Translations under genes and position numbers: made by a program | Assembly: GCF_000025325.1 (NCBI RefSeq) | Contig: NC_013743.1 | Location: forward strand, 372,001 to 436,000 | Direction: 5' to 3' | Length of the DNA: 64,000 nucleotides | Origin: Haloterrigena turkmenica DSM 5511 | GTDB taxonomy: Archaea > Halobacteriota > Halobacteria > Halobacteriales > Natrialbaceae | Notes under the pieces: model-generated | Database searches by the model: none | What the model was told of the DNA's origin: nothing | The model's input: the letters and a program-made list of their open reading frames with translations, nothing else | Shown: piece after piece, positions 10,971 through 19,141 of the stretch | How the letters are laid out: every line of letters begins with the position of its first letter | Position numbering within the stretch: position 1 is the first letter of the stretch

Positions 10971-11399
10971 ATGGCAAACGGCAAATACGCCGCGCGCAAA
11001 CTCAAGAAGGACCGCCAGAACCAGCGGTGGTCCGACTCTGACTACGCGCGCCGCGCACGAGGCCTCCGCGAGAAGTCCGACCCGCTCGAGGGTGCTCCGC
11101 AGGGCCGCGGTATCGTCCTCGAAAAAGTTGGCATCGAAGCCAAACAGCCCAACTCGGCGATCCGAAAGTGCGTCCGAGTGCAGCTGATCAAGAACGGCAA
11201 ACAGGTCACCGCGTTCTGTCCCGGTGACGGCGCCATCTCGTTCATCGACGAACACGACGAAGTCACCATCGCCGGGATCGGTGGGGCGAAGGGTCGTGCG
11301 ATGGGCGACCTCTCCGGTGTCAACTACAAGGTCGACAAGGTCAACGGCGTCGCACTGAAGGAACTCGTTCGCGGAAACGCAGAGAAACCGGTGCGATAA
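10971..11399 (+). CDS. rps12: 30S ribosomal protein S12 (uS12)
   Basis: This 142-residue protein is the small-subunit protein at the decoding centre. The start [16 protein letters not shown] and the conserved [15 protein letters not shown], which carries the loop contacting the decoding site, are characteristic. The longest open frame begins 52 codons earlier, but 10971 matches the family N-terminus and has a TATA-like sequence at -23 to -30. It is followed after 2 nt by rps7. In most haloarchaea it directly follows nusA; here about 3 kb intervene. Confidence 0.95.
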   Translation: MANGKYAARKLKKDRQNQRWSDSDYARRARGLREKSDPLEGAPQGRGIVLEKVGIEAKQPNSAIRKCVRVQLIKNGKQVTAFCPGDGAISFIDEHDEVTIAGIGGAKGRAMGDLSGVNYKVDKVNGVALKELVRGNAEKPVR

Positions 11400-11401
11400 C
11401 C

Positions 11402-12010
11402 ATGGCGGCAGAAGACCAACCAGACCCCGACGCCCCCGCGGGCGGAGCCGACGTCGGTGCGCAGCTGTTCGGCACCTGGGAGATCGACGAGATCGCCTAC
11501 GAGGATCCCTCGACCGAACGCTACATCACGGTGACGCCGGTCGCACACACCGCCGGTCGTCACGCCAGCAAGCAGTTCAAGAAGTCCCAGATCTCCATCG
11601 TCGAGCGGTTCATCAACCGTCTCATGCAGACCGAGGAGAACACGGGCAAGAAACAGAAGACGCTCAACCACGTCCGTGACGCGTTCGAGCTCATTCACGA
11701 GCGTACCGACGAAAACCCCGTTCAGGTGCTCGTAACCGCCGTTGAGAACGCGGCCCCGCGCGAGGAGACTGTCCGCCTGAAGTACGGTGGCATCTCGGTC
11801 CCCAAAGCCGTCGACGTCGCACCCCAGCGTCGCGTCGACCAGGCCCTGAAGTTCCTCGCGGAAGGCGTCTACAACGACTCGTTCAAGACGCCCACGCCCG
11901 TTGAAGAGGCCATCGCCAACCAGCTCGTCGGCGCGGCCAACTACGACGTCCAGACCTACGCAGTCAGTCAGAAAGAAGAAAAAGAGCGCGTCGCAGCGGC
12001 TGCACGCTAA
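11402..12010 (+). CDS. rps7: 30S ribosomal protein S7 (uS7)
   Basis: This 202-residue protein organises the head of the small ribosomal subunit near the E site. Recognisable segments are the FGTWEIDEI start of the conserved core, FINRLMQTEENTGKKQ, and the region around NPVQVLVTAVENAAPREE. Its length is normal for an archaeal S7 with an acidic haloarchaeal N-terminal extension. It starts 2 nt after rps12 and is presumably co-transcribed. EF-2, which usually follows, lies about 7.5 kb downstream beyond the CHAT island. Confidence 0.96.
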   Translation: MAAEDQPDPDAPAGGADVGAQLFGTWEIDEIAYEDPSTERYITVTPVAHTAGRHASKQFKKSQISIVERFINRLMQTEENTGKKQKTLNHVRDAFELIHERTDENPVQVLVTAVENAAPREETVRLKYGGISVPKAVDVAPQRRVDQALKFLAEGVYNDSFKTPTPVEEAIANQLVGAANYDVQTYAVSQKEEKERVAAAAR

Positions 12011-12076
12011 GCGATCCGGCTCGTTTCTTCTCGATTCTCTCACCGACCGTCTACCAGCAGGGCTCGAGACGGCCGT

Positions 12077-12265
12077 CTACAGTTCGCTGGTCTTGATCTG
12101 CGTGCTCCAGCGGAGATCTCCGTCGAGCAGTACGGGGAACTCCTCTCTGTTGAGAAACTCGATGAGGTCCGGCCTCGAGACGTGCTGGAATGATAGCTTT
12201 CCTGGAACGAGATAATACGAATCCGCACTCGAAAGGTACGGTGTATAGACGGAGCCAGGTTTCAG
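12077..12265 (-). pseudogene. 3' remnant of a third CHAT-family gene
   Basis: The minus strand reads 62 residues, beginning LKPGSVYTPYLSSADSYY and ending with FLNREEFPVLLDG and RWSTQIKTSEL before a TAG at 12077-12079. This aligns without gaps to the C-terminal end of the adjacent CHAT protein (GSLFIPYLNSIDEYY, FINSDRFPVLLDG, QWSNEIKLSDL) and to the second one. An in-frame TGA lies immediately upstream of residue 1, and the rest of the family sequence is missing, so this is a truncated gene. It lies just beyond the stop of the intact CHAT1 gene. Confidence 0.75.
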
Positions 12266-12320
12266 TCACTTTATTATTGGCCTCGTCTTTCGTCCGACAA
12301 GGATTCAGTGTGTCCCCTGC

Positions 12321-14324
12321 TTAGTGTAGATCGCTCAGCTTTATTTCATTACTCCACTGGAATTGGCCGTCTAACAGGACCGGAAATCGATCCGAGTTAA
12401 TGAACTTAACTAGTTGGGGTTTTTCAACAGAAATCGGCCCAATTTGATTTGGAGAGATATAATACTCGTCTATTGAATTCAAATAGGGAATAAAAAGACT
12501 CCCTTTTTGCTCCTGATTTCCAGAATATGATTTAATACTGATCGTTGCGCTGCCGCTATCGGTATCGATTGCATAGATACTCCAGAGTCCGGTCTCTGGT
12601 TGCGTTATCGTTTTCTTCCCGTCCCCGATAACGTGATACTGATTTCCGAGATTGGTTTCCATCCGTGTAATATCGAGTGCGGCATATAGTGAGTAACCGT
12701 AATTCAGTAGATTAGAAATCGTACGTCCGATTCGGACAGCCTCTTTATTAGCGACTGTGTCGAGCGTAACAATTCCGCTAATGCTTCCGGCTTCGATAAG
12801 TTGCAACCCTTGATCGTGTGATTGACACGCGTTAAGTAGGAATGCCTTCGCGCCAATCTTCTCGACGTTCGCAGCATCCAATTGTCCGTTCGAACATCTG
12901 AATCCATCGCTATCGATATGACCAATATAATGAAGGAAGTCGCTTTTTCTAGAGAGTACTTCCTCAAGTTCAGCCGTTGTGAGGTCTTGGAAGACCGTAA
13001 TATCGAATGGCAGGTCATCACGGTTTCCGTATGAACTGTAAACTGACAAAAGCTCATCACGCATCGCTTGGTCATTACAAACGACTACTATCTCGAGTGG
13101 CCCGTCACGTGGCGTCTGATCTATCCCATTCTCAAATGCCGATAACAGTATTGTACTCGTGATCTCGGTGTGGCCATCGTGCCACGATTGTGACGCCGTA
13201 ACGGTCTCTGATTCGTCTGTAGTATTAGCACTCGTCCCGTCAAAGGCTATCTGCGTCGGTGCACTCGCATCCTGTTCGACGGAAATCGTCCCGAGGCCCG
13301 CTACGATAAATGGTAAAAACTCCACGTGTTCTGGAATTTCCTTTAAATCAGTTTTGAGACGCCATTCCGGAATGTACGAAGCTATCTCTGCAAAGGGAGT
13401 ACTAAGATACGCCTCTAGTTGGTTTTCTAGCGGTTGACCATAGATATCTTCAATATTGAAATCTAGTACTGATTCTAACTCTTGGCGTTCGTATAACTGA
13501 ATGGGTGTTGTTCCTTCTGTTCGAACAATACAATCGAGGAGGAAAATTTGCCGTATAACACGGCTAACTACCGAATTAAATCCATCCTTCGATTCGAGTG
13601 AGCAAGAAAACCCGCTATCAGTAACGAGTCGAGGTTTCGGTCCTGGAACGACCGTTGCTGCGAGATAGTACGCTAGCGGTGCAACGACGAAGGCGTGGCG
13701 GAGAGTCGGTGGAACTTCAATTCTCACACCAGTATTCGGTAGCGTCAACTCATCTGGGATATTAAGTTCATTGTCTACCGTTATCGTAGGTGGATGTCCA
13801 CGAAGCGTCGGATATGATCGTTCGGATCCTGTCGTTTTCAAAGCTGAACCGAACATCGAAATTGCTTCCATTACATCAGTCGGTTCAGCAGTTGTTGAGA
13901 TCGTCGTTGCCGGTCTCGTATGATGTGACCGTGCACTTACTGTTATTGGCGTTCTCTCCCCAAATCTAATAACTGTATTTCGGTCCTTATTTTGGATATG
14001 AACTTCGCTCTTAGCAGTAGCATACAATTTGATACCTGTAGAGATATCTATAATATATTCCTTTTCCGGAAGGTCAAGTTGTTCGTTAAGTCGGACTTCG
14101 TCTATCAACGTCCAATTCGAGTCACGAACGTAGACGACATTACTGCTCGGGATCTCGAAACCGCTAGTTGTGATTTCTACTGCAGAATCCATTGGATACG
14201 GTATCTTGCTAGCAGTAGTTGATCGTAGCGAGAGGGTGGTATCTGTTTGGAGTAGGCTCTGCCTCCGTTCGATCGGATCGACAATTACCAACCCTTCTCC
14301 AGTTGCGTTGAATTTTGGTTTCAT
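12321..14324 (-). CDS. CHAT-domain caspase-like protein, copy 1
   Basis: A 667-residue protein starting MKPKFNATGEG. Residues 1-390 form an unrecognised N-terminal region shared with copy 2, with the invariant motif ERSYPTLRGHPP near residue 168. Residues about 395-600 form a CHAT domain of the caspase/separase clan. The catalytic dyad is visible as His469 in LHYIGHID and Cys500 in FLLNACQS. About 70 C-terminal residues follow the domain. CHAT proteins are proteases, often in stress or immunity pathways that cleave a partner; the target here is unknown. The DNA is markedly AT-richer than flanking genes. It is divergent from the HalX-like gene, and no membrane segment or signal peptide is obvious. 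Confidence 0.8.
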   Translation of the reverse strand: MKPKFNATGEGLVIVDPIERRQSLLQTDTTLSLRSTTASKIPYPMDSAVEITTSGFEIPSSNVVYVRDSNWTLIDEVRLNEQLDLPEKEYIIDISTGIKLYATAKSEVHIQNKDRNTVIRFGERTPITVSARSHHTRPATTISTTAEPTDVMEAISMFGSALKTTGSERSYPTLRGHPPTITVDNELNIPDELTLPNTGVRIEVPPTLRHAFVVAPLAYYLAATVVPGPKPRLVTDSGFSCSLESKDGFNSVVSRVIRQIFLLDCIVRTEGTTPIQLYERQELESVLDFNIEDIYGQPLENQLEAYLSTPFAEIASYIPEWRLKTDLKEIPEHVEFLPFIVAGLGTISVEQDASAPTQIAFDGTSANTTDESETVTASQSWHDGHTEITSTILLSAFENGIDQTPRDGPLEIVVVCNDQAMRDELLSVYSSYGNRDDLPFDITVFQDLTTAELEEVLSRKSDFLHYIGHIDSDGFRCSNGQLDAANVEKIGAKAFLLNACQSHDQGLQLIEAGSISGIVTLDTVANKEAVRIGRTISNLLNYGYSLYAALDITRMETNLGNQYHVIGDGKKTITQPETGLWSIYAIDTDSGSATISIKSYSGNQEQKGSLFIPYLNSIDEYYISPNQIGPISVEKPQLVKFINSDRFPVLLDGQFQWSNEIKLSDLH

Positions 14325-14526
14325 TGTCACAACATTCTCTGTAGAATTCTCCTGATGCGGTCGCCGTCCATATCAAATTAGATGATTGTTGGAGGGAATA
14401 TATGTTATGGCTGTTCTATATATTCTAATAGCGTAGCAGTTACGCAAATATATTAGATAGTTGATGAATTCTTCTTTGTACCTAACCACATTTAATAGTA
14501 TCTGCCCGCCCAGTATTGATAGAGCT
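14325..14526. promoter_or_regulatory. Divergent promoter region with compound dyad element
   Basis: AT-rich region between divergent CHAT1 and the HalX-like gene. A nested dyad runs from 14424 to 14457: TCTAATA then GCGTA on the left, a 5-nt centre, TACGC, five extra bases, then TATTAGA on the right. A TATA-like tttaata at 14491-14497 lies about 30 nt before the GTG at 14527 and supports that start. The dyad could be an operator serving both genes. Confidence 0.5.
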
Positions 14527-15093
14527 GTGTTGCTGAAATCTACCTCTCGACTGTTCGTCGTCCATCCTACCCTCTCCCTTCCCGACCTGGGTACCGATCA
14601 GGCACGAATCGCGGCAACGGTTCGACAGGCCGACTTCGACCGGTCGATCCTCGATCAGATCGACGATAGCTACGATCTTCTCGTTCTCGATTGGGAACTC
14701 GAGACGCCCGACGCTCGTGGCGTCCTCGACGCGTTTCGTCAACGGGCTCCAGAAACCCAGATACTCGCGCTTGCTGACGATGTCCCCACCGACGATCCCG
14801 TCGACCGGGGTGCAGATGAACTCCTCGTTAGACCGCTTTCGGATGGAAAACTACAGTCGACGATCGAACGCCTACTGCTCCAACAAGCCTACGAAACGGC
14901 GATGGACGACTTCTTTCGCCTTTCAACCGAACGAGCGCTACTCGAGAGCGAACTTCAGGCCGGACTCGATGTCACTGATCGGTACCGATCCGTCGTTTCT
15001 GACCTCTACGACGCTCGTGAACGGACAGCCGCCATTCGAGACGAACTCTCGAGTGATGAGTTCGATCAGGCGCTACGACAGCTGCTCGAATAA
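14527..15093 (+). CDS. Degenerate receiver-HalX domain protein
   Basis: A 188-residue protein of receiver-like plus HalX layout, a combination common in haloarchaeal response regulators. The phospho-acceptor position is visible as Asp in YDLLVLDWEL. However, the N-terminal acidic pair is replaced (LFVVHPTLS) and the conserved switch Lys is Arg (LLVRPLS), so normal phosphorylation is doubtful. The C-terminal 75 residues (from QAYETAMDDFFRLSTERALL) form the helical HalX part. The GTG start at 14527 is chosen because a TATA-like box sits about 30 nt upstream and residues before it do not fit the fold; the open frame reaches 14461. It is divergent from CHAT1 and upstream of the DUF7503-type peptide gene. 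Confidence 0.65.
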   Translation: MLLKSTSRLFVVHPTLSLPDLGTDQARIAATVRQADFDRSILDQIDDSYDLLVLDWELETPDARGVLDAFRQRAPETQILALADDVPTDDPVDRGADELLVRPLSDGKLQSTIERLLLQQAYETAMDDFFRLSTERALLESELQAGLDVTDRYRSVVSDLYDARERTAAIRDELSSDEFDQALRQLLE

Positions 15094-15207
15094 TTTTCCC
15101 TTTGTCCGTCGTACTGTTTCCGCATTTATCATCGTTCTCTAAACAATTTTGAACAGACTTGTTACCCAATAACACTATTATTTATTCATCTGATAAATTA
15201 AAATAAA

Positions 15208-15215
15208 TTTATAAT
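15208..15215 (+). promoter_or_regulatory. TATA box of the small peptide gene
   Basis: The sequence tttataat lies in a very AT-rich stretch, 28-35 nt upstream of the ATG at 15243. This is the spacing expected for a leaderless or near-leaderless haloarchaeal transcript, and it is among the clearest TATA boxes in the window. Confidence 0.6.
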
Positions 15216-15242
15216 ACTCGCCGGATATGTCTAAGGTGTACC

Positions 15243-15371
15243 ATGGACGACCTAACCCAACACCTGAAGAATCACCCACGAATGATTGGCGTTCTGTTTA
15301 CGATTGCAGTGGCGCTATCGCAAGCTGGAACCGCTGCGGCCGGTGCAGGAGCTGGCTTCACCGGAATATAA
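15243..15371 (+). CDS. Small DUF7503-type hydrophobic peptide
   Basis: A 42-residue protein. The N-terminal 13 residues are polar (MDDLTQHLKNHPR), then a hydrophobic helix of about 20 residues (MIGVLFTIAVALSQAGTAAA) and a short Gly/Ala-rich tail ending GFTGI. The HPRMIGVLFT segment matches my memory of the haloarchaeal DUF7503 family, tiny proteins often encoded near DUF7504 or HalX genes. A strong TATA box lies at the right distance. The stop at 15371 is 3 nt from the stop of convergent CHAT2. It could be a single-pass membrane peptide or a signal-peptide-like precursor; function is unknown. Confidence 0.65.
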   Translation: MDDLTQHLKNHPRMIGVLFTIAVALSQAGTAAAGAGAGFTGI

Positions 15372-15374
15372 CTG

Positions 15375-17438
15375 TTATAGTCGGTCTACGTCGACATTTT
15401 CGCTCCAGACTACGTTCCCATTAGTCACGACTGGAAACATCTCCATTTCTAAGAAATCAGCGAGTTGGTCCCTGTCTAGGGAATAATCACCGGATCTTCC
15501 AGAGACAAGAAAATAATCGTCTTCTCCGTCCAGATAGGGGATGAACAAACTTCCTTTACGGAATTCGTTTTTAGTATATGTGTCGATTGTCATACTGAAG
15601 GTGTCTCCTTCGCTGTCAATCAGACAAACGAATGGGGGTGCAGTTTCCGATTGCGCTATTGTTGTTTTGCTGTCTCCAACTACGCAATACTGTTCTCCAA
15701 CTAAGGTATCTTTCCGCGCAATATCGAGTGCAGCATGGAGGGGAAATCCTCGATTCAATAGGCGTGCAATCGTTTCACCAATTTTAACTGCACTGTTATT
15801 AATAACATCCGAGAACGTTACTATTCCACCGATACTTCCGGCTTTCACTAACTGCAGCCCTTGATCATGAGATTGACATGCGTTGAGGAAAAAGGCATCA
15901 ACACCCGTTTCATCGACAGCAGTTATCTCTAACTTTCCATCTGTACACTGGAACCCCTCATCGTCGATATGGCCGATGAAATGAAAGAAATCTATCTCTT
16001 TTGATAATACCGATCTTAACTGTTCGACAGTAGTGTTATAATAAATTGAAACATCAAACGGAAGTTCAGCACGATTCCCATAAATATCATTAACTGCTTT
16101 TAGTTCTTCTCGCATTTCTGAATCATTACAAATGACAATAATTTCAATCGGATCTTCCCTCGGCGTTTGTTCAATACTATTATAAAACGCGGAAAGTGGT
16201 GTTATTCCTGTTATACTAGTTGTCCCCAAACAATCCCAATCTTGTTTAATAGTTGTTGTATCTGGCAGTGTATTCGAGATAGATCCCTTTGAGATTCCTC
16301 GGTTTGGGTTTGTATTTCGCGTAGAGGAACCCCTTGTAAATCCTTCAATTGCTCGTACCTGGTTTTCCGTTTCCTGCGTTTGTCCCTCAACTATATTCAC
16401 AAGAGCAAGCGAATCTGCCAAAAACGGGAGGAACTCTACTTCTGAAGAGGTCCCTTGGAGTTCCGTCGTTGCTCTCCACTTGGGGAAAACGGATTCTACT
16501 ATTGAATGATCTACGGCGAGGTATTCTTCAATCTGATCAACGAGATCCATATTATATACGTTTTCGAGGCTAAATCCGAGCTTCGGTTCAGTTAGTTGTC
16601 GTTCGTAGAGCGGAAGTGGGGTTGTCCCCTCAGTTCGAACTACACAATCGAGGAAGAATAGCCGTTTGAGGAGACGTTCTACGGTCAACTCAAGCCCTTC
16701 ATTCTCGTCTAAGTCAAATTTGAAACCATTTTCTGTGGTGAGTCGTGGCTCTGAACCCGGGATAACTTCGGCACCAAGATAGTATGCTAACGGTGTAACA
16801 ACAAATATACTGCCGAGGTCCGGCGGGACTTCGATCTGAATGCCAGTGTCTGGCCGGTCGAATTCACTGGGGATACGTAATTCGTTACCGAGTTCAACAA
16901 TTGGTGGATGGCCACGGAGAGTCGGATAGGACCGCTCAGGTGTTGTTGACTTGAGTGCAGAACCAAATATCGAAACCGCTTGCATTATATCGGACGGCTC
17001 TGACGAGGTTGTGATCGTCCCTGCAGGGCGTCTGTGGTATGACCGAGCGCCGATAGTCGCTCGAGTCGATTCGTCGAGCGTAATGTACGTTCGCTCGGAG
17101 TCGGAGTAGATATAAACAGAACTCTCGACGCAGGCATAGACTTTCAGTGGACCAGACAAATCAAGCGTATAAGTGTCCGCTGGCAGTGATGACTGCTTGT
17201 TTGGTCGAACCTCGGAAATCATTGCCCCGTCCTCATCGCGGACATAGACGCTCTCATTCGTGGGTAGCGTGATCATCCCCGTCGTTACTTCAACAGCGGT
17301 TGTGACTGGAAACTGGATTCGATCTGGATCTACTGGCTCCGGATCTACGCGCTCGTGAGTCGTCAGTCGATACCGGTGACGTTCGATCGGATCGATAATC
17401 TCGAGGCCGTCGTCAACGGGTTCGAATTTCGGTTTCAT
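15375..17438 (-). CDS. CHAT-domain caspase-like protein, copy 2
   Basis: A 687-residue paralogue of the CHAT1 protein. It shares the start (MKPKF), the ERSYPTLRGHPP motif, FVVTPLAYYLGAEVIPG and RTEGTTPLPLYERQ, then the CHAT domain with His490 in FHFIGHID and Cys521 in FFLNACQS. A Ser/Thr/Asn-rich insert before the catalytic domain is longer than in copy 1. The open frame runs up to 17600, but 17438 matches the paralogue and avoids overlap with the upstream DUF7504-type gene, whose stop is 76 nt away, so both probably form one operon. Base composition is GC-rich at the 5' end and AT-rich downstream, suggesting mosaic origin. Confidence 0.8.
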   Translation of the reverse strand: MKPKFEPVDDGLEIIDPIERHRYRLTTHERVDPEPVDPDRIQFPVTTAVEVTTGMITLPTNESVYVRDEDGAMISEVRPNKQSSLPADTYTLDLSGPLKVYACVESSVYIYSDSERTYITLDESTRATIGARSYHRRPAGTITTSSEPSDIMQAVSIFGSALKSTTPERSYPTLRGHPPIVELGNELRIPSEFDRPDTGIQIEVPPDLGSIFVVTPLAYYLGAEVIPGSEPRLTTENGFKFDLDENEGLELTVERLLKRLFFLDCVVRTEGTTPLPLYERQLTEPKLGFSLENVYNMDLVDQIEEYLAVDHSIVESVFPKWRATTELQGTSSEVEFLPFLADSLALVNIVEGQTQETENQVRAIEGFTRGSSTRNTNPNRGISKGSISNTLPDTTTIKQDWDCLGTTSITGITPLSAFYNSIEQTPREDPIEIIVICNDSEMREELKAVNDIYGNRAELPFDVSIYYNTTVEQLRSVLSKEIDFFHFIGHIDDEGFQCTDGKLEITAVDETGVDAFFLNACQSHDQGLQLVKAGSIGGIVTFSDVINNSAVKIGETIARLLNRGFPLHAALDIARKDTLVGEQYCVVGDSKTTIAQSETAPPFVCLIDSEGDTFSMTIDTYTKNEFRKGSLFIPYLDGEDDYFLVSGRSGDYSLDRDQLADFLEMEMFPVVTNGNVVWSENVDVDRL

Positions 17439-17514
17439 AGCATCGGCAGCTGAGAGGGGAACGGCTGGTCGCCCGGCGAGATAGTAGACGTGACGCTCGA
17501 GTACCGGATAGACG

Positions 17515-18240
17515 TTACGACTGCTCGATCGAGAGCCAACCGGAACTGTGGTCGCCGTCGTTGATCGTCCACCGTTCCTGAAAGACGCCGTTTCGATCAC
17601 GGAGTTCGATGACGATATCGAACACCGGCGACAGGACCGAAACGACGTCGGAGTCGCGGTCCAGCGGGAGATGATAGTGGATCATGCCGTCGGCGTCTCG
17701 GGCGCGGCCGTTGGTCAGGTGGGCGAATTTGAAGACGCGTTCGGCGCCGTACTCCTCGAGCAGCGGAACGAGCGAATCGACGGCAATGCGGAGTTCGCCC
17801 GGTGCGAGGCTGGTGTCGTTGCGTTCGAACTCCTCGATGGCGTTCGAGACGGCGATTCCGAGGTCGGCGAGCGTGGCGGCGGTGGTCGGGGAGTCGTCGG
17901 CCTGCATGGAGACGGATTCCATCGACTGCGAGCCGCTGTTGGCGGCGGTAGCGCCCCGAGACTGCGTTTCGTAGTTGACGAGTGCGGTTGTCGCCGACTT
18001 GGTGTCGTAGCTGTCGGCGAGATGTGACATGGCGTGGCCTTCGCCGGTCGTCGAGACGAGGACGCGCCGGCGCGGCTGGGACGTTGCCTGCCCCAACAGG
18101 CGTCGACTGACCTCCTGGCGCTGTTCCGTCCGGACGGCTCCGACGACGAGCACGCTCGCCCCCCGGCGTTTCAACTGCGATAGCTCTGCCGTGAACTGCT
18201 CGTCCCCGGACCCGCTACCCCAGCCTTTGCGCGAGAACAT
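17515..18240 (-). CDS. DUF7504-type haloarchaeal signalling protein
   Basis: A 241-residue protein that I associate with the haloarchaeal DUF7504 family, a RecA/KaiC-like fold without an obvious Walker A motif. Visible are LKRRGASVLVVGAVRTEQRQ where a P-loop would stand (no GK[ST]), RRRVLVSTTGEG after it, a low-complexity middle (residues about 95-125), and a C-terminal half containing VDSLVPLLEEYGAERVFKF. The ATG at 18240 is preferred over the TTG one codon upstream. It precedes CHAT2 on the same strand and may regulate or scaffold it; that is inference. GC content is normal for the genome, unlike the CHAT genes. Confidence 0.55.
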   Translation of the reverse strand: MFSRKGWGSGSGDEQFTAELSQLKRRGASVLVVGAVRTEQRQEVSRRLLGQATSQPRRRVLVSTTGEGHAMSHLADSYDTKSATTALVNYETQSRGATAANSGSQSMESVSMQADDSPTTAATLADLGIAVSNAIEEFERNDTSLAPGELRIAVDSLVPLLEEYGAERVFKFAHLTNGRARDADGMIHYHLPLDRDSDVVSVLSPVFDIVIELRDRNGVFQERWTINDGDHSSGWLSIEQS

Positions 18241-18269
18241 CAATATATGTTAGCCCATTAGTGGGATCA

Positions 18270-18282
18270 AACATTAAATGTT
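18270..18282. promoter_or_regulatory. Palindrome upstream of the DUF7504-type gene
   Basis: AACATT and AATGTT flank a single base, giving a 13-nt near-perfect palindrome rich in A/T, 30-42 nt upstream of the ATG at 18240. It could combine TATA and operator functions for the DUF7504-CHAT2 transcription unit. Confidence 0.35.
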
Positions 18283-18370
18283 CGGGTTGAAGTGAACCTG
18301 TACGTGCGAGGAATCGTTCGAACGGGTCTGCTTATCGGCTACCAGTATCACGACGAGACGACAGCGTCGA

Positions 18371-19141
18371 TCAGTCCGCTGCGGGACCGTCCGCTCGCGA
18401 CTCCGGACTGCTGACGTACGCGCGAGTGGCGTCGACGAGCACCTGGCGGTAGGTGCTCGAGTCCGGATCGCGGGCGAGTTCCCGGAAACGCCGTTTGAAT
18501 CCCTCGAAATCGACGTCTGGGGCGTCCATCGCGGCGGCGTGTGCGAGGTCGTACAGCCGGTGGTCGTCGGCGACTAAGTCGTGGCGTTCGGCCAGCGCCA
18601 GTGCGAACGCGGCGTTGACGGCCGTGATCTCGGGGTCCGAACTCGCCGAGAGCCGCTCGAAACCGGGTCGTGACGGAGTCTCGGGGCGGTCGGCGACGGC
18701 CATCGCGAGGCTCGACTCGAGAAAGGAGAGGAGTTTCTCGCCGGGGCCGACCGCGAGCGTGATGTCGTCGGCGTAGATGTCTTTCATGTGGTTGGCGATC
18801 TGGTAGCAGTGAGAGAGTTTCCGCCGTTCAACGCTCTTGCCGGCCAGCGCGAGGAAGAGCACTTCCTCGGTCGACTGGGTGTGCGAGGGGTGTTCCTGCT
18901 CGTATCTGGCCATGTGGGCGAACTCGTGGAGGGCCAGTTCCCGGGCCATGGCGCTCGAAGCGGCCTGTCTCGAGATGTTCAGGACGTGTCGGTCGTCGTA
19001 GTGGCCGGCCCAGGTGCGTTCGTCGGGGTCGTCCCGGAGCTGGACGTCGACCGGCAGCGAGAGGTCGTGCTCGGTCTCGAAGAGGTCGCGGGCGCTGAGG
19101 AATGGAGAGGTCGGTCCCGGTCCCTGGACGCGTATATTCAT
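18371..19141 (-). CDS. DUF5781-type protein with HExxH motif
   Basis: A 256-residue protein. The motif LALHEFAHMARYEQEH contains HEFAH, the zinc-binding HExxH signature of gluzincin-type metallopeptidases. EEVLFLALAGKS farther on could offer a third ligand, though I cannot confirm it. No signal peptide or membrane helix is seen, so it is probably cytoplasmic. It resembles the haloarchaeal DUF5781 family from memory. The start MNIRVQGPGPTSPF at 19141 is chosen because the 78 codons upstream are arginine-rich and lack family character. It is divergent from EF-2 and closes the accessory island. Confidence 0.6.
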   Translation of the reverse strand: MNIRVQGPGPTSPFLSARDLFETEHDLSLPVDVQLRDDPDERTWAGHYDDRHVLNISRQAASSAMARELALHEFAHMARYEQEHPSHTQSTEEVLFLALAGKSVERRKLSHCYQIANHMKDIYADDITLAVGPGEKLLSFLESSLAMAVADRPETPSRPGFERLSASSDPEITAVNAAFALALAERHDLVADDHRLYDLAHAAAMDAPDVDFEGFKRRFRELARDPDSSTYRQVLVDATRAYVSSPESRADGPAAD

